Assembly (NCBI GenBank): GCA_037178675.1
Contig: JAYMGJ010000480.1
Span: forward strand, 1 to 26,360
Direction of reading: 5' to 3'
Length of the DNA: 26,360 nt
Source: Scleroderma bovista
Lineage: Eukaryota; Basidiomycota; Agaricomycetes; Boletales; Sclerodermataceae
This document shows, one piece after another, positions 9,915-19,500 of this stretch (position 1 is its first letter; each line of letters starts with the position of its first letter). The notes under the pieces are model-generated. The model was not told the DNA's origin. It was given only the letters and a program-made list of their open reading frames with translations, and made no database searches. The translations under genes and the position numbers were made by a program.

Positions 9915-10154
9915 CTGGCTGGTCAATAATTATCATAGCATTACTATAAATGACACAATGATATCCATAGATATTCCTAGTTTAGATTAATAAAATTGTT
10001 GTACACTCATTATCAATGGATGCCAGGATGATGACTGGCTGGTCAATATTTATCATAGCATTACCACACAATGACACAATGACACCCATAGGTATTCCTT
10101 GTTCAGACCAATAAAATTATTACATACACTTTATTAATAGATATCAGACTGCAA
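9915..10154 (+). repeat. Two-copy 120-bp tandem repeat
   Basis: Copies at 9915-10034 and 10035-about 10154. Both begin CTGGCTGGTCAATA, continue with TTATCATAGCATTAC and AATGACACAATGA, and contain an AATAAAATT stretch. Differences are mostly single-base. The rest of 9765-10300 has no gene. Confidence 0.85.
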
Positions 10155-10382
10155 GCTGGATGATAAGAACATAAAATGTCCCCCAGAAAGTATATATCCT
10201 CATCATAGGTGTATCTTCCTGTTATTGCAAGATCAAATATACATCTTTCTGACATCAATTGATCAGCACAAGATAATGGTTTCTAAGTAATTATCCATTT
10301 ATATCATGCTGACTTCTATTTGTCAGATTTGTCTGGTCATACCAGCACCTCCCCAATTTCCTGATGGTCGCATTCCCCCATC

Positions 10383-10955
10383 GTGTCCCCCCCAACTGGC
10401 CCTCCTGCAAACCACGGACTGGATCCAACAATCCCCGCGGTTGCAAGCATGGAACCGTGCACGCATCCACATGCATCTCGTGATGTATCCACCACCATTG
10501 AGATGCTTGCCGAATCTGTCGCCCCCGACATCCTGCAAACACTGTGGGCTCCAACCGCGGTACAAGATGCCCATTCACCTCGGTCTCCCAGCTCTGCTGG
10601 CGATGACCATGTTCCTCCTGCCTGCCCCCCTCCTGCCATCATCAACACTGATGATACCATGGCTGTGGATCAACCCACAGCTTCTGTCCCCACCATCCCG
10701 GTAAGTCCATTTAATTTACCTGCAGTTCAATACTCACATCCCCTGCAGTGCCCCATGACACCTGGTGATGATCCCCTCTCCTCGTGCCCTCCAAACAGCA
10801 TCACCAATGATGTAATGGCTTTGGATCCGGAAGCCATTCCTCTCCCCACCATCGTGGTAAGTTCTGCCAATGTCCCCGATGACAAGGCTCTGGCACCCGC
10901 GGTTGGAGATGATGGAAGTGCGGGCACTGGGGAAGCAAATGCAATGGACACCTAA
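10383..10955 (+). CDS. Proline-rich gene fragment with duplicated exon
   Basis: Open frame ending in TAA at 10953-10955. The first in-frame ATG is at 10449; upstream the frame is closed by a TGA near 10360, so the true 5' exon is not identified. The product is rich in Pro, Ala, Asp and Thr and has no domain I recognise. It holds two related units, DTMAVDQPTASVPTIP (ending 10700) and DVMALDPEAIPLPTIV (ending 10856), each preceded by a CPP segment and each followed directly by GTAAGT. A third, weaker unit is GDDGSAGTGEANAMDT. The first GTAAGT starts a plausible 48-nt intron (10701-10748, CTGCAG acceptor), a multiple of three, so the frame stays open either way. Three CCGCGG sites lie inside (10435, 10555, 10897). 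It may be the 3' end of a gene whose start is lost. Confidence 0.4.
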   Translation: MSPPTGPPANHGLDPTIPAVASMEPCTHPHASRDVSTTIEMLAESVAPDILQTLWAPTAVQDAHSPRSPSSAGDDHVPPACPPPAIINTDDTMAVDQPTASVPTIPVSPFNLPAVQYSHPLQCPMTPGDDPLSSCPPNSITNDVMALDPEAIPLPTIVVSSANVPDDKALAPAVGDDGSAGTGEANAMDT

Positions 10956-11689
10956 AGTACCTTTATCTTCATTTCCATACCATTTTCCTTTTCACAGACT
11001 ATCTTTTATGTACACTGGTTATGTTAGATACTTTTGTTTGACCATTCCGGCATCCATCTTTGTTTGTATATATATTTTTTGCAACACTTCTTTGTGCGAA
11101 TGAACTATGTTTCCTTTTGTTAATTAATATGTATGAAATACATTTTGTCCCATACTTACATGCAATTTATTTGTTTCACCTAAGAAATAGTATTGTACCC
11201 GTGGCTATGTGCACATGCTGGTAATCATTTCACAGCCAAGGTATGCCAACATGAGCCTAACCCACTCATCACCAGGTGTTTCCTAGTTCCTAGTAAATGA
11301 TTCCTAATCAATGGTATTTTTCACGGCCTAATCCTTTTCATTTGTCTTGCGGTATCATTCTACCTCTCTCCAGAAGGTACCGCGGTTGCATTGGTATACA
11401 ACATAACATTGTGACAATTGTGAACCAAATCATATTGGAAATTTCATTTTAACACCTGCTTCACATAACTCTGCCACAGTGAAAACTCTGGCGTGGTGAA
11501 AGCTCCGCCATGGTTAACACTGCCAGTTAATACCACTGTAATATTTGCCACATGTGGAGCCAGCCACACACGCTAAGGTTAGATTGTAATTGATGCTTCC
11601 TTTATATGGCATAAACCTATATGCTAAATTTCACCAAGCTGTTTATATGGTGCAGTATTTCCTTTTTACAAATGTTTGTTTCAACCACA
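10956..11689. other. Intergenic region with a short 17-bp tandem repeat
   Basis: AT-rich 3' flank, then a short array at about 11469-11525 with units near 17 bp (CTCTGCCACAGTGAAAA, CTCTGGCGTGGTGAAAG, CTCCGCCATGGTTAACA). A CCGCGGTTGCA word is at 11380-11390. No gene seen. Confidence 0.5.
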
Positions 11690-12155
11690 CAAAAACTGCG
11701 GTAGTTAAATTTATCCTGTGGTAGTGACATCTTACCTGCGGTAGTGATACATAGACCCGCGGTAGTGACACTCAGGTCCGCGGGAGGGACACCTAATGTG
11801 ATTCAGTGCCCACCCTACCCATTATTGCACATCACCTGCTCACCTTACCCGCGATACTCACATCTAATCCATTATAATCACCCCTTACCCACAGTTTTTA
11901 AAACTCACCCGCGGTGGTTACACCATATCCATGATAGTCACACCTTATCCGCGGGAGTGACACCCTACCCGCGGTAATGACACCCAACCCGCAGTGGTTA
12001 CACCCCTCCCCCGATAGCTACACCTTATCCGCGGTAGTGACACCTAATCAGCTGTAGTTACAACTATCCCGCGGTTGTTGCACCTCACCAGCCATAGTGA
12101 CACCCTACCCACGGTACACCTCACCCGTGGCTGTTTCATCTTATCTGCGATAGCT
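11690..12155 (+). repeat. 20-bp phased CCGCGG minisatellite array
   Basis: About 24 degenerate units with consensus TAGTGACACCYTACCCGCGG. Core starts lie at 11696, 11716, 11736, 11757 and 11778, then every 20 bp without slippage from 11849 to 12109, then 12125 and 12145. Cores vary (CCGCGG, CTGCGG, CCACAG, CCGTGG, CCATGA), largely by C-to-T or G-to-A changes, while spacing is held. Related single units follow at 12286 and 12364. Confidence 0.9.
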
Positions 12156-12904
12156 CCAGGTAGCTATTACCAAGATACCCCATGCATGCCAATGTCCCCT
12201 GTGTTGTACTAATTTGGGCTATCTCACCTATATACCTACATTTTTGCACCTGACTGCAGTGGTGATACCTAACCTGCGGCACATACCGCGGTCTTACCCC
12301 AGTTCTGCCCTGTGTGACTTTGTAAGACAGCCATAGGTGCATGGGGTTGTAGTGACACCTAACCCGCGGTAGCTGCTGTGTACCATTTCCATATTAGGCA
12401 TCCTTTTCTCCAAACATTGGTTTTATATGCTAGTTGTACCTACACCTAATCTACAGTAGTTACATCAATCCTGCAGCATTTCCACCTGACCCACGGTACG
12501 TACTGCGGTGCCATTTGTGCATAGGTGTCCTCCGTGCTATACTGATTTAGTTAAGCTCACCTATACACCTACATGATAACACAATATGGGCTCATCCATT
12601 GACATGCATGAGAGGCAGGCCTGGGCCCACCTGAATGACATAGCGATCACAAATTATGTGCCCGCCTTAATGTGTAAATACTTTCTGGGCTCATTCATAT
12701 GATTCCATGACAATACCTAATTTGACCTATCTACCCTTCCCTTAATTGACACCCTAGCCCACCCCTAGTACATTGTGATAATATCTAAATATGTAGCCCA
12801 TCCGTACCAATCAATAACAAATCATTCCTGGGCTACCATCCGCTGGCCCGTGACACTCGGCCGATTTTCACCTTCGGGTGGCCGTGTAAGATGGCCTAAG
12901 TAGG
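12156..12904. other. Gene-free region with dispersed duplications
   Basis: Contains a roughly 50-bp imperfect direct repeat (12191-12241 and 12524-12574, both ending CTCACCTATAYACCTACAT). A second duplicated phrase GTAAGAYRGCC..AGGTGCATGGGGT occurs near 12325-12350 and 12887-12915. No gene seen. Confidence 0.6.
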
Positions 12905-13085
12905 TGCATGGGGTCGTGAGGAGTGAGAAGGGGAGGTGTGGGTTGGGCCCAGCGAAAGGAGAGGCATGAGGCCCAGTGAGAAGGGGAGTCGTGAGTCGGG
13001 CCCAGCGAAAGGGGAGGCATGGGTCAGACGCAGAGAAAGGGGAGGCGTGAGGCCTCCCAGTGAGAAGGGGAGGCGGACACACATG
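12905..13085 (+). repeat. Purine-rich minisatellite
   Basis: Five to six tandem copies of a 26-30 bp unit around GGCCCAGTGAGAAGGGGAGGC. The plus strand is G/A-rich. Opposite-strand frames here are repetitive shadows. Confidence 0.85.
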
Positions 13086-13472
13086 AGTGGGTGTGGAATG
13101 TGGACTTCATATACTGTTTGTTAAACATTGGCTGTGAATATCAAGGGAAAATAGAGAAGGGGTTTCCGGAGTCCAATTGACGTACATGTGACCATACCTT
13201 GTTCTTCTCAAAATGACAGACAGAATAAGGCCCTGAATGATAACAGGTCACACAACACTCCACTCTCATCTCCAAACGAATGCCCCATTAAACCCTTTTT
13301 GTCCAACTGGGTAATTCGGACAATATAGGCCCTGTCCACAACTTCGAATTCAACATAACCCTCAGCCCCCAAAGGCGACACTGGTTGACTCGAGGGCACA
13401 GATGATACTTTGTGTGGGCCCTCTGAATGCAAAATGTGATTAAGTATTGTGGCCTACTTGATATCGCGAAGG
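13086..13472 (-). other. Possible coding remnant flanking the retrotransposon
   Basis: A minus-strand frame (13208-13432) reads VEFEVVDRAYIVRITQLD then GHSFGDESG, which looks protein-like, but I do not recognise the family. Upstream, the frame meets a TAG close to the retrotransposon insertion. It may be the end of a decayed gene interrupted by the insertion. Confidence 0.25.
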
Positions 13473-13477
13473 GAAAG
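13473..13477. repeat. Target site duplication of the Ty3/gypsy element (left)
   Basis: GAAAG directly before the LTR terminus TGTCAAG. The same five bases directly follow the other LTR at 22392-22396, as expected for integrase-made 5-bp duplications. Confidence 0.9.
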
Positions 13478-14212
13478 TGTCAAGTCCGGGTCTACTCTGG
13501 TAGGGGGTCCAGTCAAGTCCGGACGAAAGCGGATGAAGGAGGAGGGCAGATGCTGGACAAGAGATTAGTCCGGCCGGAGTTGGTGACCGATTGGGTTCAA
13601 CGACTAAGGACAACAAGCGTTGACCCCTTGCATAGGTTCCGGTCAAGGGAAGAAGATGGAGATGGAGACGGAGATGGACAAGAACAGGAGTAGAAACTAG
13701 GGTTGAGTACATACGGTGACAAGTAAACAACCTAATAGCGGACAAGGGATGACCGGAGTTGGGACTAGGTCAGGCTCCTTCACGCCTCCGCTGGGAGTGA
13801 GAGGGGCGCGAGACTTAGTGAAATTCTGAGTGGATGGACGATTATATAATTGCACGTGGACAATTCAAACCCAGCATAACCTTAATCCCCTCACACTCCC
13901 AGCGGGGGCTGCAAGAAAACATTTGTAAACAACGTCAGCCACACGTCGGACTATGAAATAAAATGGGTTGCAAGACAATAAATCTGGCGCGGTTATATAA
14001 TAAACCACATGAGGCAGGTGCAGAGCATTATCTAATGTCGGAGCACAAATATTCAGTAGGAAAACTTTTGAGTAGTATTGACTAGCAAATAATGCTAATG
14101 GGGTGTGCACAAAAAAAAAGTACAAAGTACAAAGAGAGGACACATGTGTGTATATGATTGAAATGGGGCAAATGAGAAGGCAAGATGGGGCCCGAAAAAA
14201 GTGCACACAAGG

Positions 14213-14266
14213 GGACTTGAACTGGCACCTTAGGTAAAAAGAAGAGGGACATCAACCATTAAGCCA
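14213..14266 (-). promoter_or_regulatory. tRNA-like A and B boxes, left arm
   Basis: On the minus strand, TGGCTTAATGG (14266-14256) resembles a Pol III A box and AGTTCAAGTCC (14223-14213) a B box, spaced as in a tRNA. A run of six T follows within about 25 nt, which would stop Pol III early. Confidence 0.5.
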
Positions 14267-14361
14267 TAAAGGCATTGTTATCTTTGTCATCAACGCAAAT
14301 ATGACTAAATGTAGTCGATTTGGTCATATTTGCGTTGTTGACGATAACATTATTGGACTTT

Positions 14362-14415
14362 TAGTTCAATGGTTGACATCCTTCTTCTTTTTACCTAAGG
14401 TGCCAGTTCAAGTCC
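14362..14415 (+). promoter_or_regulatory. tRNA-like A and B boxes, right arm
   Basis: TAGTTCAATGG (14362-14372) matches the A-box pattern well and AGTTCAAGTCC (14405-14415) the B box, with 43 bp between box starts as in tRNA genes. The anticodon stem is degenerate, so this is not a functional tRNA gene. Seven T at 14428-14434 would act as a Pol III terminator. Confidence 0.55.
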
Positions 14416-15149
14416 CCTTGTGTGCACTTTTTTTCGGGCCCCATCTTGCCTTCTCATTTGCCCCATTTCAATCATATACACACATGTCCTCTCTTTGTAC
14501 TTTGTACTTTTTTTTTGTGCACACCCCATTAGCATTATTTGCTAGTCAATACTACTCAAAAGTTTTCCTACTGAATATTTGTGCTCCGACATTAGATAAT
14601 GCTCTGCACCTGCCTCATGTGGTTTATTATATAACCGCGCCAGATTTATTGTCTTGCAACCCATTTTATTTCATAGTCCGACGTGTGGCTGACGTTGTTT
14701 ACAAATGTTTTCTTGCAGCCCCCGCTGGGAGTGTGAGGGGATTAAGGTTATGCTGGGTTTGAATTGTCCACGTGCGATTATATAATCGTCCATCCACTCA
14801 GAATTTCACTAAGTCTCGCGCCCCTCTCACTCCCAGCGGAGGCGTGAAGGAGCCTGGGACTAGGTCAGGTCTGGTGAAAATAAAGTCAGGTCCGGGTAAA
14901 ATAAATCAGGTCCAGTGAAAATGCTACAAGGTACAGGATATATCGAGTTCATGGAGAACTCACATCAAGGCAGGGTAGACGGGCAAGTGTAGTAAGGGCT
15001 GGATGCAGACTAGACCAAGGGTCGTAGTTAGCGGAAGCGTATCTGCGTGACCGTGACTGGAGTAACTGAGAATGACCGGAGTTGAGCTATGGGGCTGCAA
15101 TGTGACCGGAGTAACCGGATAAGATCTGGAGTTGGACATGGTCGTAACA

Positions 15150-15162
15150 GTATCCCCCCTTT
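15150..15162 (-). promoter_or_regulatory. Polypurine tract
   Basis: Element-strand AAAGGGGGGATAC lies directly before the 3' LTR start TGTTACG, the position where plus-strand DNA synthesis is primed. Confidence 0.8.
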
Positions 15163-15257
15163 AGGGGCTGAACCCATGAGGCCCCAATGAGGCTGTTGTG
15201 TGGTCACCTAGAACAATGCGGAGTCTGGAGTGAATGTCTGAGTACGAATTTTGGGTC

Positions 15258-15264
15258 TATAAAG
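15258..15264 (+). promoter_or_regulatory. TATA box of the antisense gene
   Basis: TATAAAG, 53 bp before the ATG at 15317, in the right orientation to drive the antisense gene independently of the LTR. Confidence 0.55.
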
Positions 15265-15316
15265 ATCAGACCGGTTTTGCTTTTTTACCCCCAGTTCCCT
15301 GCCTTTGATTTTTAAT

Positions 15317-16370
15317 ATGTCTGACACTGCCAAGTCCACCACCCCCACTGTCCCCTCTGCAGTCAAGTCCAAGGACTGGACCAAGGCATCAACACCAGAG
15401 CTCCAGTCTGGTAGCAAAGATGAGGCGGTCGTCCTCGATGCCAAGACGAAGGAGAGGTGTTGACGCAAGCAGATCAAGAGGGAGGAGAAACAACACCGGG
15501 AAGAGGCGGAGAGGCGAGCACATGAAGAGGCGGAGGCAAGAGCTCACGAGGAGGCGGAGCATAGGGCAAGGGAGGAGGCGGAGCGCCAAGCGCATGAGCA
15601 GGCAGAGAAGGACCGGGCGGAGGTGCAGCGGAGGGCTGCAGAGGTTGCCACAAGGCAGAAGGCACTGGCACAGGATGTGTCAAAGAAGAGGATGAGGGAG
15701 GAGCCGGAGGCAGGTCCGAGTGGTGACCGGAGTGAGGAAGTCCGGTAAGTAGTCTTTATCTTCCTTTATGATTTTTCATTAATTTTCTGGCAGGTGTGTT
15801 CATTGTGCCAAGCACAAGGCCAAGTGCGAGCAGGACCCTGAAAAGCCCAAGCAATGCATGTGCATGAAGTGCACCAGGCTCAAGGAGTGGTGTGAGTGGC
15901 CAGAGGTGGGAGGTCCGGGTCCGGTAGTGGACAAAGGGAAGGGCAAGGCGAAGGAGGTCGCAACATCACCGCGAGGAGGGGAGAAGCGGAAAAAGAAGAA
16001 GACGGTCACGAAGGTCGCCAACAACGACAACGATGACATCGTCGAGGTACTGGGGCCATCTGGGCAACGGTCCGGGTTCGACCCTGGACCATTCCTAGAG
16101 CAGCTGGACAGGCTGACCAGAGCGGTGGAAGAGATGACTGGACAGATGTGCCGGGTAGCGGATGCCACCCGCTCTGTGGCCAAAGGAAACGAGCAGCTGA
16201 CAGCCGGCCTCAAGACCTTTCTCGAGGAGTGCCGATTCTTCACAGCGCCCTGGGACGAAGACGAGGAGTCAGAGGATAGCGAGGCGGAAGTCGACCCGGA
16301 GGAGGTCGAACAAGAAGTCCAGGGGCTCCATGAGGAGCAGGAGAACCCTGGCAGCACTGTGCCAGAGTAA
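15317..16370 (+). pseudogene. Retrotransposon-borne antisense Zn2Cys6-like gene
   Basis: Two-exon gene inside the retrotransposon but transcribed against gag and pol. ATG at 15317, exon 1 to 15744, intron 15745-15793 (GTAAGT..GGCAG, 49 nt), exon 2 to TAA at 16368-16370, about 334 residues. Exon 1 encodes a charged heptad-like repeat (EEAERRAHEEAEARAHEEAE), probably a long coiled coil. The splice restores the motif RCVHC..C..CMKC..C at about 15795-15900: C-x2-C-x6-C-x11-C-x2-C-x6-C, the Zn2Cys6 spacing. It is followed by a basic KRKKKK patch, a second probable coiled coil and an acidic tail. An in-frame TGA at 15461-15463 next to a TGT codon fits CGT-CGA decaying to TGT-TGA by C-to-T at CpG. 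Function unknown; a DNA-binding accessory protein is plausible. Its 3' end faces the pol end, 174 bp apart. Confidence 0.65.
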
Positions 16371-16544
16371 GTGGTCCAGTCCAGACCTTGTAAATAGAAT
16401 GTAAATTAGTTTTACTTTTGTTTTTATAAGAGGAAACTGGACTGAGAGACAGAGTGAGTGATATTAAGTTTGAGACTGATAGGAGAGATTGAGAGTGAAA
16501 CAGGGAGGAGAGACAGATAAGGGAAATGGAGGGCAAGAGTAATA

Positions 16545-19500
16545 CTACATGGATGCTAGTGGTCCGGATTTGTCCGGGTACCAGACATGATAATTTTCTA
16601 AGAGTTCCGTTGCATTGCCAAGTTCAGTGGCAAGTAGCCATGATGTTTCTTTGTCAGTTCCCTCGTAACCGGACCATCGTACCAAGTAGAGCAACTTGCA
16701 CGATTTGCATCAACAGTCAACCTTGGAGTCGAGGATTTCAGAGATCTCGAACTCCGGTTCACCATCTACTTCAACCAGTGGCGGAGGAGGTTGTATCCGG
16801 TCTGGTATGGTATTGGGAATGGCCGGTTCGAGTTGGGAGACGTGGAAGACGGGGTGAACTGCGTGCATGGAATCTGGAAGACGGAGGGTAAAGGAGAGTG
16901 AGCCTACTTGGGCTATAATGGTATACGGCCCAAGGTTCTTCTCTGATAGTTTTTTGGATGGTTGAGTTGACCGGAAGTATTTGGCTTTAACGTATACTTG
17001 ATCGCCTACTTTGAAGTCTGGTGCCGGAGCACGTTTGGCATTAGCTGGACCTTGGTAGCGGAGTTGTGCGTTAGCCATTTCTTCACGAAGGTATTGATGC
17101 AGCGACTCGAGGTCGACTGTGTAGTCACAAGCCCATGCAGAGGTCATATCATGTTCTGGGTAGACAGAAATGTTAGGGTGGTAGCCCTTGTTAGTGAAGA
17201 ACAGAGAGACTCCGGTGGTAGCACTAGGTGTGTTGTTGTATGCAAACTCCGCCAATGGGAGTAGGTCCGCCCAGTTGTCCTGCTGGTAGTTGCAGTAGAT
17301 CTGGAGGTACTGTTCAAGGGTCTGGTTAGACCACTCTGTCTGGCCATCGCCCTCCGGGTGGTAACCGGAGGTGAAATGGAGGCACATGTCGAGGGCCTTT
17401 CCGAGTGACCGGAAGAAGTGCGAGATGAACTCGGTACCGCGATCTGAGGTGATGTGGGCAGGGACACCATGCTTGGAGAACACATGGAGTAAGAAGAGCT
17501 TTGCGAGCTCCGGGCTAGTGATGGTGTCGTGAGTAGGAATGAATATGGCTTGTTTAGAAAGCTGGTCTACCACGACCAGAATGGTGGTAAAGCCAGTAGA
17601 TGAAGGGAGTTGCTCAATGAAATCCATCGAGATGGAATTCCATGGCTTCTCTGGTACAGGGAGCTGTTTCAGCAGCCCATAGGGTCTATGGCGTGGTGTC
17701 TTAGCTCGTGTGCAAGAGGTACAGGACCGGATGTAATCCTTGACGAAGGTCCAGAGACCAGGCCAAGTATACTCACGCCGGATTAGTTCTAGAGTCCGGT
17801 TTTGCCCAAAGTGACCAGCAAGTGGGTGGTCGTGTTGATACTGGAGTACCCGGAGACAGAGGTCATCCAAGTCCGGTATGTATATGTGACCGTCTAGTCG
17901 TAGGAATCCTGCCTCGTCGGTGGACCAACGAGAGTCCGGTGGATCTGCAAGGTGGACCTGGGCAATGGGATCAGAGGGTAGTGCAGAGAGGATGTCACTA
18001 TGGAGTGTTTTCATGTCCATGATCGCGACTGCACGGAGGACCAGAAACTCTAGGTAAGTAGTGCGAAGAGAATTAGAGAGCTGTTCTTGAGTGAATACCG
18101 GCCTAAGATTTTGGGGATTAACCCGGGCGTAGCCACTATCCCCCTCTTTGGGGTAGATGTCCCATTGTCTAGTGAGGGCGTCCGGCTTGGCACCGAGTTT
18201 TCCGGGACGGAAACAAATGACAAGATTAAATTGCGAGAGAAACTCAGACCACTGGGCTTGCCGGCAGGACAGTACTTTTGAGGTGGAGAAATACTCAAGG
18301 TTTTTGTGGTCCGTGACGACATCTATAGGGGAGGCGGAGCCTTCGAGGTAATGGCACCAGTTCCGGAATGCTTCGAAGATAGCAAGCAATTCCTTATTGT
18401 GGGTGTTGTAGTTCAGCTCCAGAGCAGTCAAGGTCCGGGAGTAGTACGCGACCGGACAGATCTCTCCGTCAGCACAGGCAATGGACAAGATGCCAGTGAC
18501 GGCATAGTCGGAGGCATCTGTTTCCACGATGATAGGGGTATCCGGAATGAAGTGGGTGAGGATAGGCGCAGTAGTGAAGGCGTGCTTGAGAGCATTGAAA
18601 GAGCGTCGACAGTCCTCAGAGAAGTTCCAGGGAGCATCCTTCCAGGTGAGCCGGGTAAGGGGAACCACGATGTCAGAGTAGTTAAAGATAAACCGGCGGT
18701 AGAAGTTGGCGAAGCCTAGGAAGGACTGGATGTCCTTTACCTTTCGTGGTTCAGGCCAGTCAGAGATGGTTTGGATCTTGTCCGGAGACATAGTCAAACC
18801 GTCCAGAGAGAGGCGATAGCCAAGGTACTCTACCAAGTCCGAGTGGAACTCACACTTTTCCAGTTTGGCAAAAAGGCCATGTAACCGGAGATGGTGGAGC
18901 ACTTCCCAGACATGCTGCTGGTGGGACTCCATATCCTCGGAGTAGATTAGGATGTCGTCGAGGTATATGACGACACAGACGTCTAGCATGTCAGCGAAGA
19001 TGGTGTTGACAAAGCGTTGGAAGGCTGCCGGGGCATTAGTGAGGCCAAAGGGCATTACTAACCACTCGTAGGACCCATAGCGCGTACGGAAGGTGGTCTT
19101 CCACTCGTCGCCCGGAGCAATCCGGACTAGATGGTACACGTGCCGGAGATTGATCTTTGAATAGATTTTAGCACGGCTAGGTGAGTCCAAAAGATCAGAG
19201 ATTAGGGGGAGTGGATAACGATCCTTCTTGGTAATTTGTTTAGGCCCCGGAAGTCAATGCAGAGGCGGAGTGAGCCATCCTTCTTCTTTATGAAGAGGAC
19301 CAGAGCAGCGTGGGAGGAGGCGGTAGGATGGATGAAACCTGTATTAAGATTCTCGTCGATGAAGGTCTGGAGAGCGGAGAGCTTGACTGGAGACAGTGAG
19401 TAGAGAGTTCCCAAAGGTGGAGAGGTACCTTCTTCGAGGTTGATCTTCAGATCGTACTCGCGATGCGGGGGAAGTTCAGAGGCCTTTGCCTTACTGAACA

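Larger units (their letters stand above)
13773..14854. mobile_element. 1082-bp palindromic foldback element with tRNA-like boxes
   Basis: Two arms of 533 and 532 bp (13773-14305 and 14323-14854) are reverse complements around a 17-nt loop. Ends are GGCTCC..GGAGCC. It is flanked by a 13-bp duplication, TGGGACTAGGTCA, at 13760-13772 and 14855-14867. The outer 450 bp or so of the arms are nearly identical, while the inner 75 bp differ more. Each arm carries, reading outward, an A-box-like and a B-box-like motif and a terminal 22-bp inverted repeat near its outer end (CCGCTGGGAG against CTCCCAGCGG). The duplicated frame on each arm has no known domain and I do not call it a gene. Options are two SINE-like units joined head to head, or a foldback DNA transposon. 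Confidence 0.85.
13478..15149 (-). repeat. 3' LTR with nested insertion and 63-bp deletion
   Basis: Termini TGTCAAG and CGTAACA on the plus strand (TG..CA on the element strand). Its 1672 bp are explained exactly as the 640-bp LTR minus 63 bp, plus a 1082-bp insertion and its 13-bp target duplication. The 63-bp segment lost at about 13693/13694 contains the TATA box and the probable transcript start seen in the other LTR. Confidence 0.95.

Noticed and set aside
11690..12155. CRISPR array
   Set aside because: Units are about 20 bp with no separate unique spacers and the repeats themselves are degenerate; the organism is a eukaryote.
14213..14415. Functional tRNA genes
   Set aside because: A and B boxes are present, but the anticodon arm does not form a proper five-pair stem with a seven-base loop.
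13865..14762. Duplicate 113-residue and 153-residue frames on the two palindrome arms
   Set aside because: They are identical because the arms are inverted copies. They are not full length in the arms, overlap the tRNA-like boxes and have no recognised motif.
693..16712. Reassigned or recoded TGA codon
   Set aside because: TGA also ends several real frames (oxygenase neighbours, the KDZ tail, the 6394 gene), and the in-frame TGAs sit in CpG-decay contexts, so mutation is the simpler reading.
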